Source: Garcia nutans
Taxonomy: Eukaryota; Streptophyta; Magnoliopsida; Malpighiales; Euphorbiaceae
Assembly: GCA_947685225.1 (NCBI GenBank)
Contig: CANTUV010000009.1
Location: forward strand, 7,626,001 to 7,690,000
DNA length: 64,000 nt
Direction of reading: 5' to 3'
Numbering within the stretch: the first letter of the stretch is position 1; each line of letters starts with the position of its first letter. Positions 33,637 through 45,463 of this stretch are shown here, piece by piece. A program made the translations under genes and the position numbers. Below the pieces are notes generated by a model. It did no database searches, was not told the origin of the DNA, and saw only the letters and a list, made by a program, of their open reading frames with translations.

Positions 33637-36031
33637 GTGATTTTGTTGGCTTACACATCAAATTCTTAAGGGCTTTAAGAGAATTGAAGGTGGATATTGA
33701 AGATTTGGCAAAGAATTCAAGTAAGTGTTCATTTCTTTGTGTTGATTTCTATTGATTGTGTTTATATTTGATATGGTTAGTGTGTGAAGATGATGATAAT
33801 GAAAGATTGAAGTATATAGATATGTTGAATTGGTATTTAGATGATGATAATATGGTTATTTGTGAGGATGATGATGGATTGTTGAAATTGTTTAGTAAGG
33901 GTTTAATATAAATGAGTTGGGGAGTTGAATAATTGATATATGGATGATGTATATAATGATTATTATTATTATGATATGTTGAATTTATATAAGTGTTAGA
34001 TTAATTGATAATTGATGTATGTTATGAGTTTGATCAATTATTATCTTGGATTTTCTATATGTTTGTGTTTATTGAAGTTAAAAACACAGAATACATGAGT
34101 TTGGTCCGAAACAGAGGCAAAATGGATGCCACGGTCGTGGCAAATGAGTGCCACGGTCGTGGCAAGTGAGGGACACGACCGTGGGAGTTTAGAGAAAAGT
34201 GGGCAGATTCGTTTGCTAACCCACGGCCGTGGGTTTGTGAGGCCATGACCATGGGGACTTAGATAGTGGTTTTGGTTTGTAATTTGTGATCTATGAGTCT
34301 AGTATGAGACTAATAGGTGAATAATTGTATTGGAATTCATGTGTATTTTTAAATAAGTGTGTATTATTCCTTTTGGATTAGGTTGTGAAGAGGTTGAGTT
34401 GCCCTAATCCATATAGTGAAGAATTCTTGGAAGAGGAAGTGTATAGATTGGTGTGAGTTGTTCTTGAGGTAAGTACAAACTTACATGGTTGCATTCATTT
34501 ACATGATTTTGAGACTTAACACATTTGGTTATAAATGTGTTAAGTAATTTACTATATTGTTAATACAATGTGATTAATGTTATGATTTGTATAGTGTGAA
34601 AGATATGATGGTTATTCAAAAGGTATGTGCAATGCAATTGGTAATGATGAATACTTTAATGATGAATTGCTATAATGTGAATTGAGATATGATAAAATAT
34701 GATGCCATTGTGGTTGGCTATAATGATTCAAATGGAATAAATGGGGCATGTTTGCCTAAATGATGATGAATGTCTAATGCAATTGGTTATGTATACTCTA
34801 TTGATGAGATGTGAAGCCATTGTTGTTGGGTATAATGATGCAAATGAGATGATTGAGGCATGGTTGCCTAAATGATGATGAGAAAATGAGAATGAAATTG
34901 ATAATGAATTAATGAATGAATTGTGTGTCTAATATGTTATTCCATTTTCAGAGTTTTGTTGTTGGTGGCATGCCAAATGGTAACAATCTCTTGAAGCTAG
35001 GTTGGATCTAGTCCTTGAAGCCTAGTTGAGATGTTACAACCCTTGAAGCTAGGTTGGGTTTGGTTCTTGAAGCCAAGTTGGGTTGATACTTAGCATGCTT
35101 TGTTCCCCTTGAAGCTTGGTTGAACCTAATCCTTGAAGCCTAGTTGGGATAATGATAATGATAAATGTGAAAATTGAACCAAAACATTAACTCTGAAAGT
35201 TGAATGGCATATTAGTGTCTTTGGGCCCATGCTTGTCTTTGCTTACAGGTGAATTATGAATAATGAATTAACTAAATAATATAATGACATGTATTGTTAT
35301 GAAGTATGATATGATTACAATACATACTTAAATTATTGAAAAGAAATATGGCCTGAGAATCTATGTTGAAAGATGAGATTCTGAAAGTACACTATAACAT
35401 GTAATATGTATATGGATGTGGACATTGTGAGTATTATTTTATGAATGTTCTAATAAGGTATGGAATTGTGATTTGTGTTAATGATAAATGTGTATATGTA
35501 TATAATCATGATATTAGTAGAAATATATGAAAAGTGTAATTGAAATGGGAAAACATGATAAGAAAATAATGATACATGAAGTTAATATATGAGTATGATT
35601 TTCTGTATTGTATGTTTATAATATTTATTTGTACTACTAAGCTTTCGAGCTTAGCGCGGTTGTGTAAATCGCGCAGGTGAGTAGGTGGTTGATCTGAAGT
35701 CAAATCGTTATGCCACGAGAAGGGTAAGAGTATTTCGAGACCAACTAGAAGGTGGTGCATACATGTACAATTTAATTATATTGTATTTTGATAAAAATGT
35801 ATTCATATGTATAAATAAATTTTGGTAAAGACAAGATCATTATAGATATATGTAAGACCATCGAAAGTACGAAGATTTGGTAAATGTTCTTTAAATAAAA
35901 TGTATTATTGTTTGCAACTAGAGTAAAGGTTTTTAATCTGAAATGAAAAGTGATATTCTTATACTTTATATACGTACTGCATGTATACAAGGTATATGTA
36001 TAGTACTTATATAGAGTATGGGGGTGTTACA
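33030..36031 (+). repeat. 5' LTR of the deleted Tekay-like element
   Basis: Runs from TATAATATCCC to GGGTGTTACA. It contains a (GA)n run (33597-33633), AT palindromes around 33140-33210, a CCACGGTCGTGG / CACGACCGTGG dyad cluster (34125-34260), the CTTGAAGC array (34990-35148) and the conserved CTAAGC...GCGCAG island (35635-35680). Confidence 0.85.
33597..33633 (+). repeat. (GA)n microsatellite
   Basis: Uninterrupted GA run of about 37 bp after a CTT/TTC-rich stretch. Confidence 0.95.
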
Positions 36032-36038
36032 ATTATTT

Positions 36039-36055
36039 TGGTATCAGAGCTTAGG
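36039..36055 (+). other. Primer binding site of the deleted Tekay-like element
   Basis: TGGTATCAGAGCTTAGG, a good initiator-Met tRNA match, 8 bp after the LTR end at 36031. Confidence 0.85.
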
Positions 36056-37134
36056 TTTGAGATTCTCGGCCTAAGTAGATTTAAAATGAAAAGAGGAAAA
36101 TTTTTGAAAAAAGGTGAAATTGTGATACATGCATATGCATTAACACCTAGGTTGGTCTCGGATGTGGCATTATGTGATTTGTAGTATATCTGAATTATAT
36201 GAGATGGATGATAGTGTGTGAATGAGGTTGTACTTGAAAGTAAAGCTAGAGAAAGAAATGATATAGGAAAATTTGTACAAGTTTAATTGATAAATTAAAG
36301 AATTGAAGTTTACTTAAGTAAAGTAAATTTTGAAATTTTTGATTATGGAAGTGTGCTTGTGAAAAAGGTCATAAAGAAATGAATAGGAGAATAATGTGGA
36401 AATGAGGAAAAAAAAATCAAATCAAGATTAAAGTAATTACTCTTTTCTCTAAAGTTTGGATCTCTTTCTAATAAAGCTTATGTTTGGATTGCTAGAGAGA
36501 GGAAATATTGTTCGAATGTTAAAATAGATAGATATGTTATTAAATTGAAGAAAGTATGGTGGAATATTGAGTGAGTTGATTGGTATAGACAAAGTGTGAC
36601 AATTTAAGGTTTGGGTACGTAAAGTTCAGGTTTTTAAAAAGGGATGGTGTTGGTTAGTAAGGAGATATAATGGTGTTGTTTGCATTGTTGTTTTGATACA
36701 AACATTGTGATTTTAATATTAGAAATGTGATATGTTTAAGTGTTGATAAAGCTCATATCAATGGTGGTAATATGTGAAAGTTGAATTTTTTTAAAATGAG
36801 CTTTAATAATTGTGAAAATGATATGTTTTGATGTTACATTATGGTATATATATATTTAATGTTTTTAAAGTTAATATTAAGAAAATGAGATTAGTAAATT
36901 GAAGTTTAATGGAATTCTAATGAGGATTATTTAAATATTGATAGTTTAATGTATATTAAGCATATGAGCTAATTTGAATGAATATTATTGCATAAGAAAG
37001 GACTATGAATTGTATAATGTAATTGATAATATGAAAATTTGTTTTGAAATAAAGGGAAAATGAATAAGCAAGTGAAAATGAGTTACTTTAAGTAATTTGA
37101 CTGGAAATGATGAAAATGGATATGAAGGGTATAT
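36056..37134 (+). other. Internal remnant, no gene
   Basis: About 1.1 kb of AT-rich sequence with no gag or pol homology that I can see. It may be leader joined to 3' untranslated or LTR sequence across the deletion. Confidence 0.5.
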
Positions 37135-37531
37135 TAAGCTTTCGAGCTTAGCACGGTTGTGTAAATCGCGCAAGTGAGTAGGTGGTTGATCTGAAGTCAA
37201 ATCGTTATGCCACGAGAAGGGTAAGAGTATTTTGAGACCAACTAGAAGGTGGTACATACATGTACAATTTAATTATATTGTATTTTGATAAAAATGTATT
37301 CATATGTATAAATGAATTTTGTTAAAGACAAGATCATTATATATATATATATGTAAGACCATCGAAAGTACGAAGATTTGGTAAATGTTTTTAAATAAAA
37401 TGTATTATTGTTTGCAACTAGAGTAAAGGTTTTTAATCTGAAATGAAAAGTAACATTCTTATACTTTATATACGTACTGCATGTATACAAGGTATATGTA
37501 TAGTACTTATATAGAGTATGGGGGTGTTGCA
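37135..37531 (+). repeat. Truncated 3' LTR (last 397 bp)
   Basis: Nearly identical to 35638-36031, starting at TAAGCTTTCGAGCTTAGC and ending GGGTGTTGCA. The few differences include a longer AT run near 37340. Confidence 0.88.
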
Positions 37532-38164
37532 GTTACATAACCCAAAACTCTTACTCTCTTCACCAAACTTAACCATTTCTTCAATCCAACCCTAAAATCA
37601 TAGTTAACTACTCAAAGCAACTTCATACATACCAATACCAACCATTAAAACATACTACACTAAACATCCAATTCACACATATAAAAAATTTCATAAAAAA
37701 TCAAGGAAACAAGTTGAAAACTTTCCAAATACGGAGGAAATCCTCAAAACTCCAACTTGAACGCTTAAAATCCTTCAATTACCTGAGCTTGAAAGAAACA
37801 AATCCCTCCTTTCCTCTAATGGAGAAAACTAGCCTTTAATCGAGAAAGAAGAAGAAGAAGATGATCCATACTCATCTCTATCCAACCACTACCCTTTTAG
37901 CCACATAATTTTCCACTTTAATTATCCACCAATTAAAATATATTATTACTTAATTAATATCAAAAATCATCTTCCACTAACTATACAATTTACTTTTTTA
38001 TAATTTAAAATAAGCTTTAACCAATTTAAAATATTGACTTGTATATGTTATGTATATCTACATATATATATCATATACCCATTTTACTTTTTCACTTATT
38101 TTTTTAAAAAAATCATTTATTTAATTTTCAAAAATTAAAATATTCAAAATTTTGGGATATTACA
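37532..38164 (-). repeat. Tekay 5' LTR, segment 4
   Basis: Resumes after the second GTTAC and matches 9962-10597 of the intact LTR. It ends GGGATATTACA followed by TATAC and the env-like ORF of element A. Confidence 0.87.
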
Positions 38165-39323
38165 TATACCCTCACTATAGAGACTCTAGGAATTGAAAAT
38201 GACATTAGGGGTTGTCTTAGAACTTTGAGTTAGGAAAAATTTATTTTCTTAGAATATGATGATCTTGGTAGGGAAAGCTTGACAAAAGAATTTCTCACCA
38301 CTTTGGTAGTAAGTAAGAAAACACTAATCCAGTTGGCTATTATGGGATTTCTTTTAGACTTTTCAATTAAGAGTATGGCCTTATTCTTGAAGATTTTTCT
38401 TCCATTTGGGGTTTTCAATTAGAAGGGATTTCTCATATCACCAACAACATCCTCTCTTTGGAAAGACAAAAGGAGTTTTGGACTGAAATTTCTATAGAAA
38501 CCACTCTTCACAAATAATTGAATGCCAAACACCTTACGACCTTCACTTATTGGATGTTGCATAGGATTGTCACTTACACTATTAGTGCTAGAGGTGAGAG
38601 CAATGAGAAAATAACCCAAAAGGATCTACTCTTTCTTTATTGCTTGATTAGAGGTCAACCGGGCCAAAATCAAAAAATTCCTCATTAACACTTTCCTACA
38701 CCTTAGGAAAACAAAATCCAGGCTTATTCTTCTCTCTTCACAAGTTACACAGAATGCAAAATATGTCGGTGTCCTTACACCAACAAATAAAGTAACACTC
38801 TCCAATCCTCTTGATCCCACAAAAAAATCCATAAACATAGCATACCTTAAACATGCCAAATGTATTCGGGATGAAGATGGGAACTATGTTTATCTCTTAG
38901 GAGTGCTAGGTGCTAGGGCTCAACAAAGAAAGAGACCAAGGATTGTGGTGAAGAGACTTTCCAAATGGAATTCCCTAGACCTACCACTTCAAGACCTCAA
39001 TCCTCCATCCTCTAACTCCTTTAGATATTCATGGACAAATAAGCTCCTAAGGATAAAAAATTGAGAAGCTTACAAATGAGATTGCTCATCTTTATCTTGA
39101 TGTTCAAACCATCCAAGAAGCATTAGGATTACCAAAATGCTTAGAGGATGAACCAAGTTTGTCCTCTATCCATTGCTCATATCCTCAAGAAGAAGAAGGA
39201 GAAGTTGTTACCTCTCAAATAAGAGATGAAGAGCAAGGGGAACATGAAGAAGAGGAAGGCGATGAAGAAGAAGAGGGAGATGAAGAAGAATGAGAGGATG
39301 AAGATAGTGATAATGATGTTTAG
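38165..39323 (+). pseudogene. Env-like ORF of element A, 3' part
   Basis: Continuation of the ORF that starts at 7713. The first codons after the TATAC repeat stay in frame and align with the LGIKDEIERLL / WEKFVFPE segment of the intact ORF in B. A TGG-to-TAG stop and several frameshifts follow. Recognisable landmarks include a FREIS-type segment near 38475, the HWMLHRIV-like segment near 38548 and a very acidic Glu/Asp-rich C-terminus (39190-39320) that ends at a TAG. B also ends in an acidic tail, but a shorter one. Placing the two parts 30 kb apart is what defines the nesting. Confidence 0.8.
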
Positions 39324-39623
39324 AACTTAGTTTCTTAATTGTTTGTTTTTCTTTTCATGTTTTTTTTGTTATTATTTTCTTTGCCTCTTAATTTAATTAA
39401 TGAAATTGCTTTTTCCATTTAAAAAATTTGCATTTAGGTATATCTTTTTACCTTTGTCAAATGGGGAGAAACTATCCAATTGAATTTGAACAAACTTAAA
39501 TTTTGCATTTAAATTAATCAAAGTGCATGAAGCACACATCGAGGGGTAGTAAATTAAGCAAAGTCACATAAATTAACATCTTTAAATTTTTGAACACCTT
39601 AAATTCAATTTAATTGCCAAAGT

Positions 39624-39638
39624 AAAAAAAGGAGAGAT
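39624..39638 (+). other. Polypurine tract of element A
   Basis: AAAAAAAGGAGAGAT lies immediately before the 3' LTR (TGTCAG...). It is the expected plus-strand primer. The preceding 39324-39623 is AT-rich 3' untranslated sequence with nothing else recognisable. Confidence 0.75.
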
Positions 39639-40812
39639 TGTCAGTCCAATTACTCTATTTTTTATCTTAGGCAATTAAATTGAATTAAACTAACACTTTT
39701 ATTAAGTTACATTTTGTAGGAAGTTATTTTTTTAATAAACCATGAAAAGTCCAATATGACCATGAAGAAGCCCGATTGGACCATCAATGACCAATTGAGA
39801 AAATTTACACAAAATGTTTCACAGTGGAGAGTACTCCCAAAATCTCACCGTACACATAAAGTCCGAACGAACCATTCATATTTTTTATCGGACCATTGAA
39901 TGTAATTTTAGGCAAAACACATAAAAGGTTTCACGGTCAGAAGTACTCCCATTTTCTCAGAGTACCACAAGAAGTTCGACTGGACCTCATGATATTTCGA
40001 TCAGACCATGAAAATAGATTTTCTCAAAATCATCGAGTGAAGTTTCCAGCCTGAAGTGTACTCAAATCTGAATGGACCTCTGATATTTTGACAGGATTGG
40101 ATGCAAGTCCAACTAGGATATTTAAATATTACTCAAGTCAAAAGCCATTGCATCTCCAGTCAATTAGTGGAAGCCACATGGACTAACCGTTGGAAGAGCA
40201 TTAAGCAAAATTTCAAATATTTTGACCAAACCATTATGTTTCCCGATTGGTATCATTGAATTTCGACCGGACCATAGGAAATTCGATGATGAAATTACTT
40301 TGCCTAAGAAATTAATGGAAGACAAGAATCAAACATGTTGGACCATACCTCAAACGACTATTTCATGGCTTTTAGGCTATAAATACCATAAGTTACTTCA
40401 TCTTTATAGGAGATATTAAATTTGTAATAGCCTGCCTTGATATCTTCACTTACTTTGCATCAAAATTACCATTTATATTGATTGAGTGTTGGGTGTGAAC
40501 ATTAAACACCATCTTAAGTTTGAGTGTAAGCTTGGAAACACTTAGGTTGTGAGAGTGAGCCTGGGAAAACTCTTATAAGGGTTGTGAGGATTATACTCAA
40601 ACCATTGTATAGTTTGGTGTGAGCTAGAGAAAACACCAAGTTAGAGTTAAGCTTGTAAATCCAAACCACTATAAATCTCTTGTGTTCATTGTTCTATTCT
40701 CCACTTAATCTTCTTCAACATCTTCTTTATTTCTTTTTTGTTAATTTTTGAATTTTCCAACAATTCTCAAACAACCAATTCCCTCCCTCTTGGTTGCCAT
40801 CTTGGGACAGCA
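39639..40812 (+). repeat. 3' LTR of copia element A
   Basis: Partner of 1246-2483. It begins TGTCAGTCCAATTACTC, contains the same GACC/GGACC motif cluster and TATA box, and ends GGGACAGCA followed by TTTTG. Numerous differences from the 5' LTR show an old insertion. A shortened R-U5 segment near 40655 accounts for part of the length difference. Confidence 0.85.
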
Positions 40813-41801
40813 TTTTGTCTCCCTCAAAAAGCAGAATATTCTTTCTTTCTTTCTTTTTTTCAAGGGGAGCAACCTCAAAAAAGTCCTCTTAAAATGGAGC
40901 TGGAAGCTTCCTTTTATAGATGAGAGGTGGGGTTTATACATAAACATTATCGAGTTTGAGAATATAAAATTATTGAAATCGATAATGTTAATGATCAACG
41001 AATTAACTACTTAGCTATACCTTTGGCATTCCTAGATAATTGTCAAATTTGATAAAATTATTATCGTATTCTACAATAATCATCAAGGTGTCAAATTTCA
41101 GTGTCTACAGAGCTGAAATGTTAAAATTGAGCTAAATCTCATATAAAAGTGCCGAGGTCACTCTGCCATCATAGGCTGGGCTTGGTTCAAGTTAAAAAGA
41201 GTTTTTTTGAAATATTTGCCACTCAAAATTTATTTTTAGAAAAAAAGGGAAAATTTAAGAAAAACCCAAACTTGACTCTAGTATTATCCCACGGATAAAA
41301 ATCACTAACCTTAAACCGAAGGATAGTTAAAGTTCAGGCTTATTTTAAATAAAAGAAGTTTAGCCTTAAAATAAATAAAAACTTATAAAATATATTTCAT
41401 AAGAATAACAATTATAAGTATGAATGACAATTGTATGAACAATGTGTAAACATTCATCCATAGGCAAATAAAACTATAATACAAAAATTAAATTAAAGTT
41501 TACAATTCAAAATCTAAAAATAAGGGATACCAACTCTTGCCTTATGGATTCTAGGTTGAACACACATTCCCCAAAACAATTAAGTAAATAAACAAAGTCC
41601 ATATTAAAGAAGAAGTTTTACACAATAAGAAAGCAAAGTAATTTTACAAAATGAACTTGATACTTAGACTAAAATTTTGAGTAGACCTGTATATCTCGTT
41701 TAAATGAGAATTAAAGTTCATGCAGTTCTAACCATTTTCCAATGGTTGAACTCAAAATTGTGGTTGTCCTAGTCTAACCTAGGCTAACCTAATTTTAAGT
41801 C

Positions 41802-42346
41802 CAATTTTAGGCTTAATGTTTATACCTATAGTCTAAGGTCTAATTTTAGATTTAATGTTTAAACCTAAGTCTAATTTCAATTTTAAGTTTAATGTTTAAA
41901 CCTAAGTCTAGTTCCAATTTTGGGTTTAATCTTTAAACCTAAGTTTAGTTCCAATTTTTGGTTTAATGTTTAAACCAAAGTTCAATTCCAATTTTAGGTT
42001 TAATGTTTAAACCTAAGTTCAATTCAAATTTCAGGTTTAATGTTTAAATCTAAGTTCAATTCCAATTTTAAGTTTAATGTTTAAACCTAATTTCAATTCC
42101 AATTTTAGGTTTAATGTTTAAACCTAAAGTGTAAGATCCAATTTTAGGTTTAATGTTTAAGCTTAAGTCTAGTTCCAATTTTATGTTTAATCTTTAAACC
42201 TAAGTCTAATTTCAATTTTAAGTTTAATGTTCAAACCAAAGTCTAATTTCAATTTTAAGTTTAATGTTTAAACCTAAGTTCAATTCCAATTTTAGGTTTA
42301 ATGTTTAAACCTAAGTCTAGTTTCAATTTTATGTTTAATGTTTGAA
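41802..42346 (+). repeat. 37-bp minisatellite
   Basis: About 14-15 imperfect copies of a unit of the form GGTTTAATGTTTAAACCTAA followed by GTYYAATTCCAATTTTA. Each unit includes the palindrome GTTTAAAC inside GGTTTAATGTTTAAACC. Copy-to-copy differences are mostly single substitutions. Confidence 0.9.
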
Positions 42347-43004
42347 CTTGAATCAAAGTTCAATTCAAAAGCCCAAATGATGATCTTTTGAAATCCATGT
42401 AATAAATTCATCCATAAAAAATCAGATTAAAAGCAAAGGGATTAGGGTTTTACCTTTTTTGGCACTTTTGGAGGAAGTGACTTGAGCTTGTGGTCGGACC
42501 ATCTCTCCATGATTGTTAGTGTTTGGTTGCTAAGGAAGCAACTAACTCAAGGTGATTTAAGGAAAACGAGTCCTTGAGCATTGATCGAGCACCCAAATTT
42601 GCTAAAGAAGCAAATTTTAGGCAGTTCTCACTAAAGAAGATTAAATCTTTTTAACTTAAATGAAGAAAAGAGGGAAAAAAAAGATAAAACAACTAGTAAT
42701 TAGGTTTTCTTAGTTGAGTGAAATGAGTGAAAATGAGGTGGGGAGAGCCTATTTATAGAGTTTGTGAGGGTTAAAATTGAAAAACAAATAGGATTAAGGC
42801 ATCACGACAAGAAAATCAAGGCTCATAGTAGCAAAACTGCCATTTGCTATAGTTTTTTTTTTTTTTGCATCCTTGTAGAATTTAACCACACAACAGGGAT
42901 GCAGAAGTCGTAGGCTTGTCATGACTCGATTTGCCTAGTTAAATTTTGGAGGCCTGTTTGGGCCCGTCTAATGTTCGATTTAAGTATTTAATATTACTAT
43001 TGGT

Positions 43005-43390
43005 CCTTGTCACACTAAGAAGGGGTTGAATTGATGTTTTGATTATGGAGTTGATTTTTTTTAATTCTAAACTAATGAATGAAATAAGAGAGTAAAGGAG
43101 GGAATACGAGGAAAAAAATTGATTTATAGTGCTTTGACAATAATCCTTAAATAACTCTCAATCCTTTACAAATATTTTCCCAAGGTTCACACTCAACCTA
43201 GTGGTTACAACTCATACCAAAATTTATAAGTGTTATATTGCTTACACTCAACCTTTATAATAAGCAATCAATGCTTTTTATAAACAATTACAAAGAAATT
43301 AAAGAGTTAAGGCTTGAGAATTAAAAGTGCATGAGTTTGGTTTTAATAAAAGCTCTTAGTTTCATTGTTGACCAAACCCTTGTTCGATAA
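43005..43390 (-). repeat. Decayed copia (SIRE-like) LTR fragment
   Basis: The order AAGAAGGGGTTGAATTGATG, then a GATTTATAGTG block, an AATCCT block and GGTTCACACTCAACC follows the R-U5 part of element B's LTR (CAAGAGGGGGGTGAATTGG, GATTTATAGTGG, TCAATCCTAC, GCTCACACTTACAACC). Similarity is partial and there are no clear ends. Confidence 0.4.
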
Positions 43391-44585
43391 ATAATAAAGT
43401 ATTAAAATACACTTGATTAGAAATTTTAAAAAAATTAATTTGACCAGTAATTTTTTATTTTTTGTTTAGTTAAATTCAAAGAAAAGTATGATAAATAATT
43501 AATATAATATGTTTTATAGTTTAATAAAACTTGATTTGTCACATATTGTGGCTAGGGGGTGCAACGGTCCTAGGGTAAGGGTTGGATGAAAGCCACCATG
43601 CATCCATAAAACTCAAACTCAAACACCAAACTCAACCTTAATGCATCAAGAGACGCCCAAGATATTGTACATACCTACCAAGATCAACTTATATCAAGCA
43701 CTTTCTCATACAAAGGAAGCACAATTGACCCAACTCAAATAAACTCTTAAAATATTGCCACGAGGTCTTTTCTAAGCACCAATCTGTTTAATAAAATCAA
43801 AATGCTCATTTGGATTTGAATCATGCAAAAGCTCAAAGTACTCACTCCAATAAGTTTGGTTAACTCTAATAATTTATTTTAATGCCGCTATCTTTATTTA
43901 TTTTTAAATTGGAAAAGTTAAAAAAAAAAACTCGAATTTGACATCAATTTGATTAACCCAAAAAATGCACTAGTCTAAACCAAAGAATGGATTAATGGAC
44001 TAAATTTTAAGTAAAATAATTTGGACATTAAATTAAACTTTGACATTAAAAAATTGATTTCATCAATGGTATTGATAAATAGATGGCATTTATATTATGC
44101 ATGAACAATTATATTATGTGCAATCGTTACCATAATACACAAATATAAATCCAAACATAATTTTTCCATAGGGGAATACTTAACCTTAGTAGGTAAGAGT
44201 ATCTAGCTCAAGTAGCATATGGTTGTAAGCAGGTTGAATGGGAGTCACCACTCAATGCTAACAGAGAGTTAGGATTGGATTGGCATAAATGTTTTAACCT
44301 CTTGTGAGGACTAATCTAGTTCTCTAGATCTAGATTCGGTGATGGCAATCTACTTAAGTTACAGTTGAGTTACTAAATAGTGGTTTTCTTATAATTGTTA
44401 AAGACCTAACACAACTAATGCAATTCATTCACATAAAAACAAAAGATGTTAGTCACAAATAATAATATATAATACCATAAAAATAAAAGAAAATGGATTA
44501 ATAATAATCAAAATGGATCAAGCCTTCCTACATCATTCAACAAATGCATTAGCAAAAGTATTTGATAGAAAGTATATATAATATC

Positions 44586-44837
44586 TAGGGATGGGCAAAA
44601 ATTTCAAACTTGACCGAAAACCAACCATGTTAGTTTATACCAATTGAGTTGGTCAGTTTCAAATTTTATATTTATCAATAAATTTGATTGAATTCGATAA
44701 AATCCGACAAACTCGACCAAACCCAATCGAACCGCCTTATAATGGTCAATTTTTAAATATAGTTTTTTTTATCGATTATTAGTGGTCGGGTTAGCCGACC
44801 ACTGAAACCTAACTAACCTGACCATTGCACATCCCTA
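44586..44837. mobile_element. hAT-like MITE, 252 bp
   Basis: Terminal inverted repeats TAGGGATGGGCA and TGCACATCCCTA match at 11 of 12 positions. The element is flanked by a perfect 8-bp duplication ATAATATC (44578-44585 and 44838-44845). The 8-bp duplication and the terminal TAGGG-TGGGCA style are those of hAT elements. There is no coding capacity. An internal inverted pair, TCGGTTTCA-like and GGTCGGGTTAGCCGACC, gives further fold-back potential. Confidence 0.85.
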
Positions 44838-45463
44838 ATAATATCACCATTCCATGAAAGAAACATTCTAAGCAATGAAAATATGAAAATGAAGATCAAA
44901 ATCACTTTATTAGAAGAACAAAACATGAAATCATAATGTGTAAGAATTTTCATTTGTTCTTTACCCTTAGGGTTTATAAAACGTATTTAGAACCAACTTC
45001 AGTAGAATCTCTTCTTAGAAATACTCCAAAAAAAGTATTTGGATTCCAAAATGGATCAAATATGCCTTTATAATGATGAACACAATAAAACGTGGATGAT
45101 TGGTCTTGGAAATTCATACTTGAAAGGTTTTCTGTGAATTTCTCCCCCAAGAACTACTCAAAAACTTAATGGCAAGTGGAAAATGGTTATTGGACTCTTA
45201 AGAGAGGTTGCTAGAATATTTTGAAGAGGAAATGAGAGAGCTTTAGAACTGTGCGACCAAAGAAATAAGAGCTAATGATAGTTGTTTTTTGGAAAAAAAA
45301 GAGATATGAGGTCTATTTATAGTGGAAAATGGAGTTTAGGTTTAGGAAAAGGTTTTAAATTCATATTACAACTTTATCTTATCTCCAGCTACCATATTTG
45401 GATAAAGGATCATATATGAGATTGGATAGGATGAGATATGGCTACAAAATTTAAGGAGACTTA

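Larger units (their letters stand above)
33030..37531 (+). mobile_element. Internally deleted Tekay-like element
   Basis: Flanked by GTTAC (33025-33029 and 37532-37536). It has a 3.0-kb 5' LTR, the primer site TGGTATCAGAGCTTAGG, about 1.1 kb of internal sequence with no gag or pol, and only the last 397 bp of a 3' LTR. Its outer ends are TATAATATCCC, where other family members have TGTAATATCCC, and GGGTGTTGCA. An internal deletion that removed gag, pol, polypurine tract and most of the 3' LTR explains the structure. Confidence 0.85.
7898..38164 (-). mobile_element. Tekay/Del-type Ty3/gypsy element (chromovirus), heavily nested
   Basis: Minus-strand gypsy element whose LTRs run from TGTAATATCCC to GGGTGTTACA in element orientation, flanked by TATAC at 7893-7897 and 38165-38169. 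Its 3' LTR is intact (7898-10597). The internal region (10598-17622) carries gag, protease, reverse transcriptase, RNase H, integrase and a C-terminal chromodomain-like segment. The 5' LTR (17623-38164) is split in four by three later insertions, and the four pieces sum to about the same length as the intact LTR (roughly 2.7 kb). Long LTRs and the chromodomain-like end fit the Tekay/Del clade. Many in-frame stops make it inactive. Confidence 0.85.
1246..40812 (+). mobile_element. Copia element A (SIRE/Maximus type), old, split by nested insertions
   Basis: A Ty1/copia element with 5' LTR (1246-2483), initiator-Met primer site, gag, pol, an env-like third ORF, polypurine tract and 3' LTR (39639-40812). 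Gene order and motifs match the SIRE/Maximus lineage. The LTRs start TGTTAG/TGTCAG and end GACA-AC/GC-A. The 5 bases before it (TTTGG) and after it (TTTTG) agree at 4 of 5, plausibly an aged target-site duplication. A 30.3-kb block (7898-38164, flanked by TATAC on both sides) interrupts its env-like ORF. All ORFs carry stops and indels, so it is dead. Without the insert it would be about 9.3 kb, close to element B (9.4 kb with a shortened LTR). Confidence 0.88.
40813..45463. other. Anonymous AT-rich region without genes
   Basis: No coding sequence was recognised on either strand. Apart from the minisatellite, copia LTR remnant and MITE listed separately, it is AT-rich, low-homology sequence. 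Two minus-strand TATA-like sites followed by leader-like sequence (near 42749 and 45308) and a lone GTGTCTACA end near 41101-41109 suggest that much of it is decayed LTRs. I could not pair any ends. Confidence 0.5.

Noticed and set aside
36039..36055. tRNA gene
   Set aside because: TGGTATCAGAGC-type stretches here and at 2486, 17601 and 54324 are primer sites beside LTR ends. There is no cloverleaf or internal promoter box around them.
41101..41109. LTR terminus GTGTCTACA of another minus-strand element
   Set aside because: The end resembles a TGTAGACAC LTR start, but I found no matching opposite end, partner LTR or target duplication.
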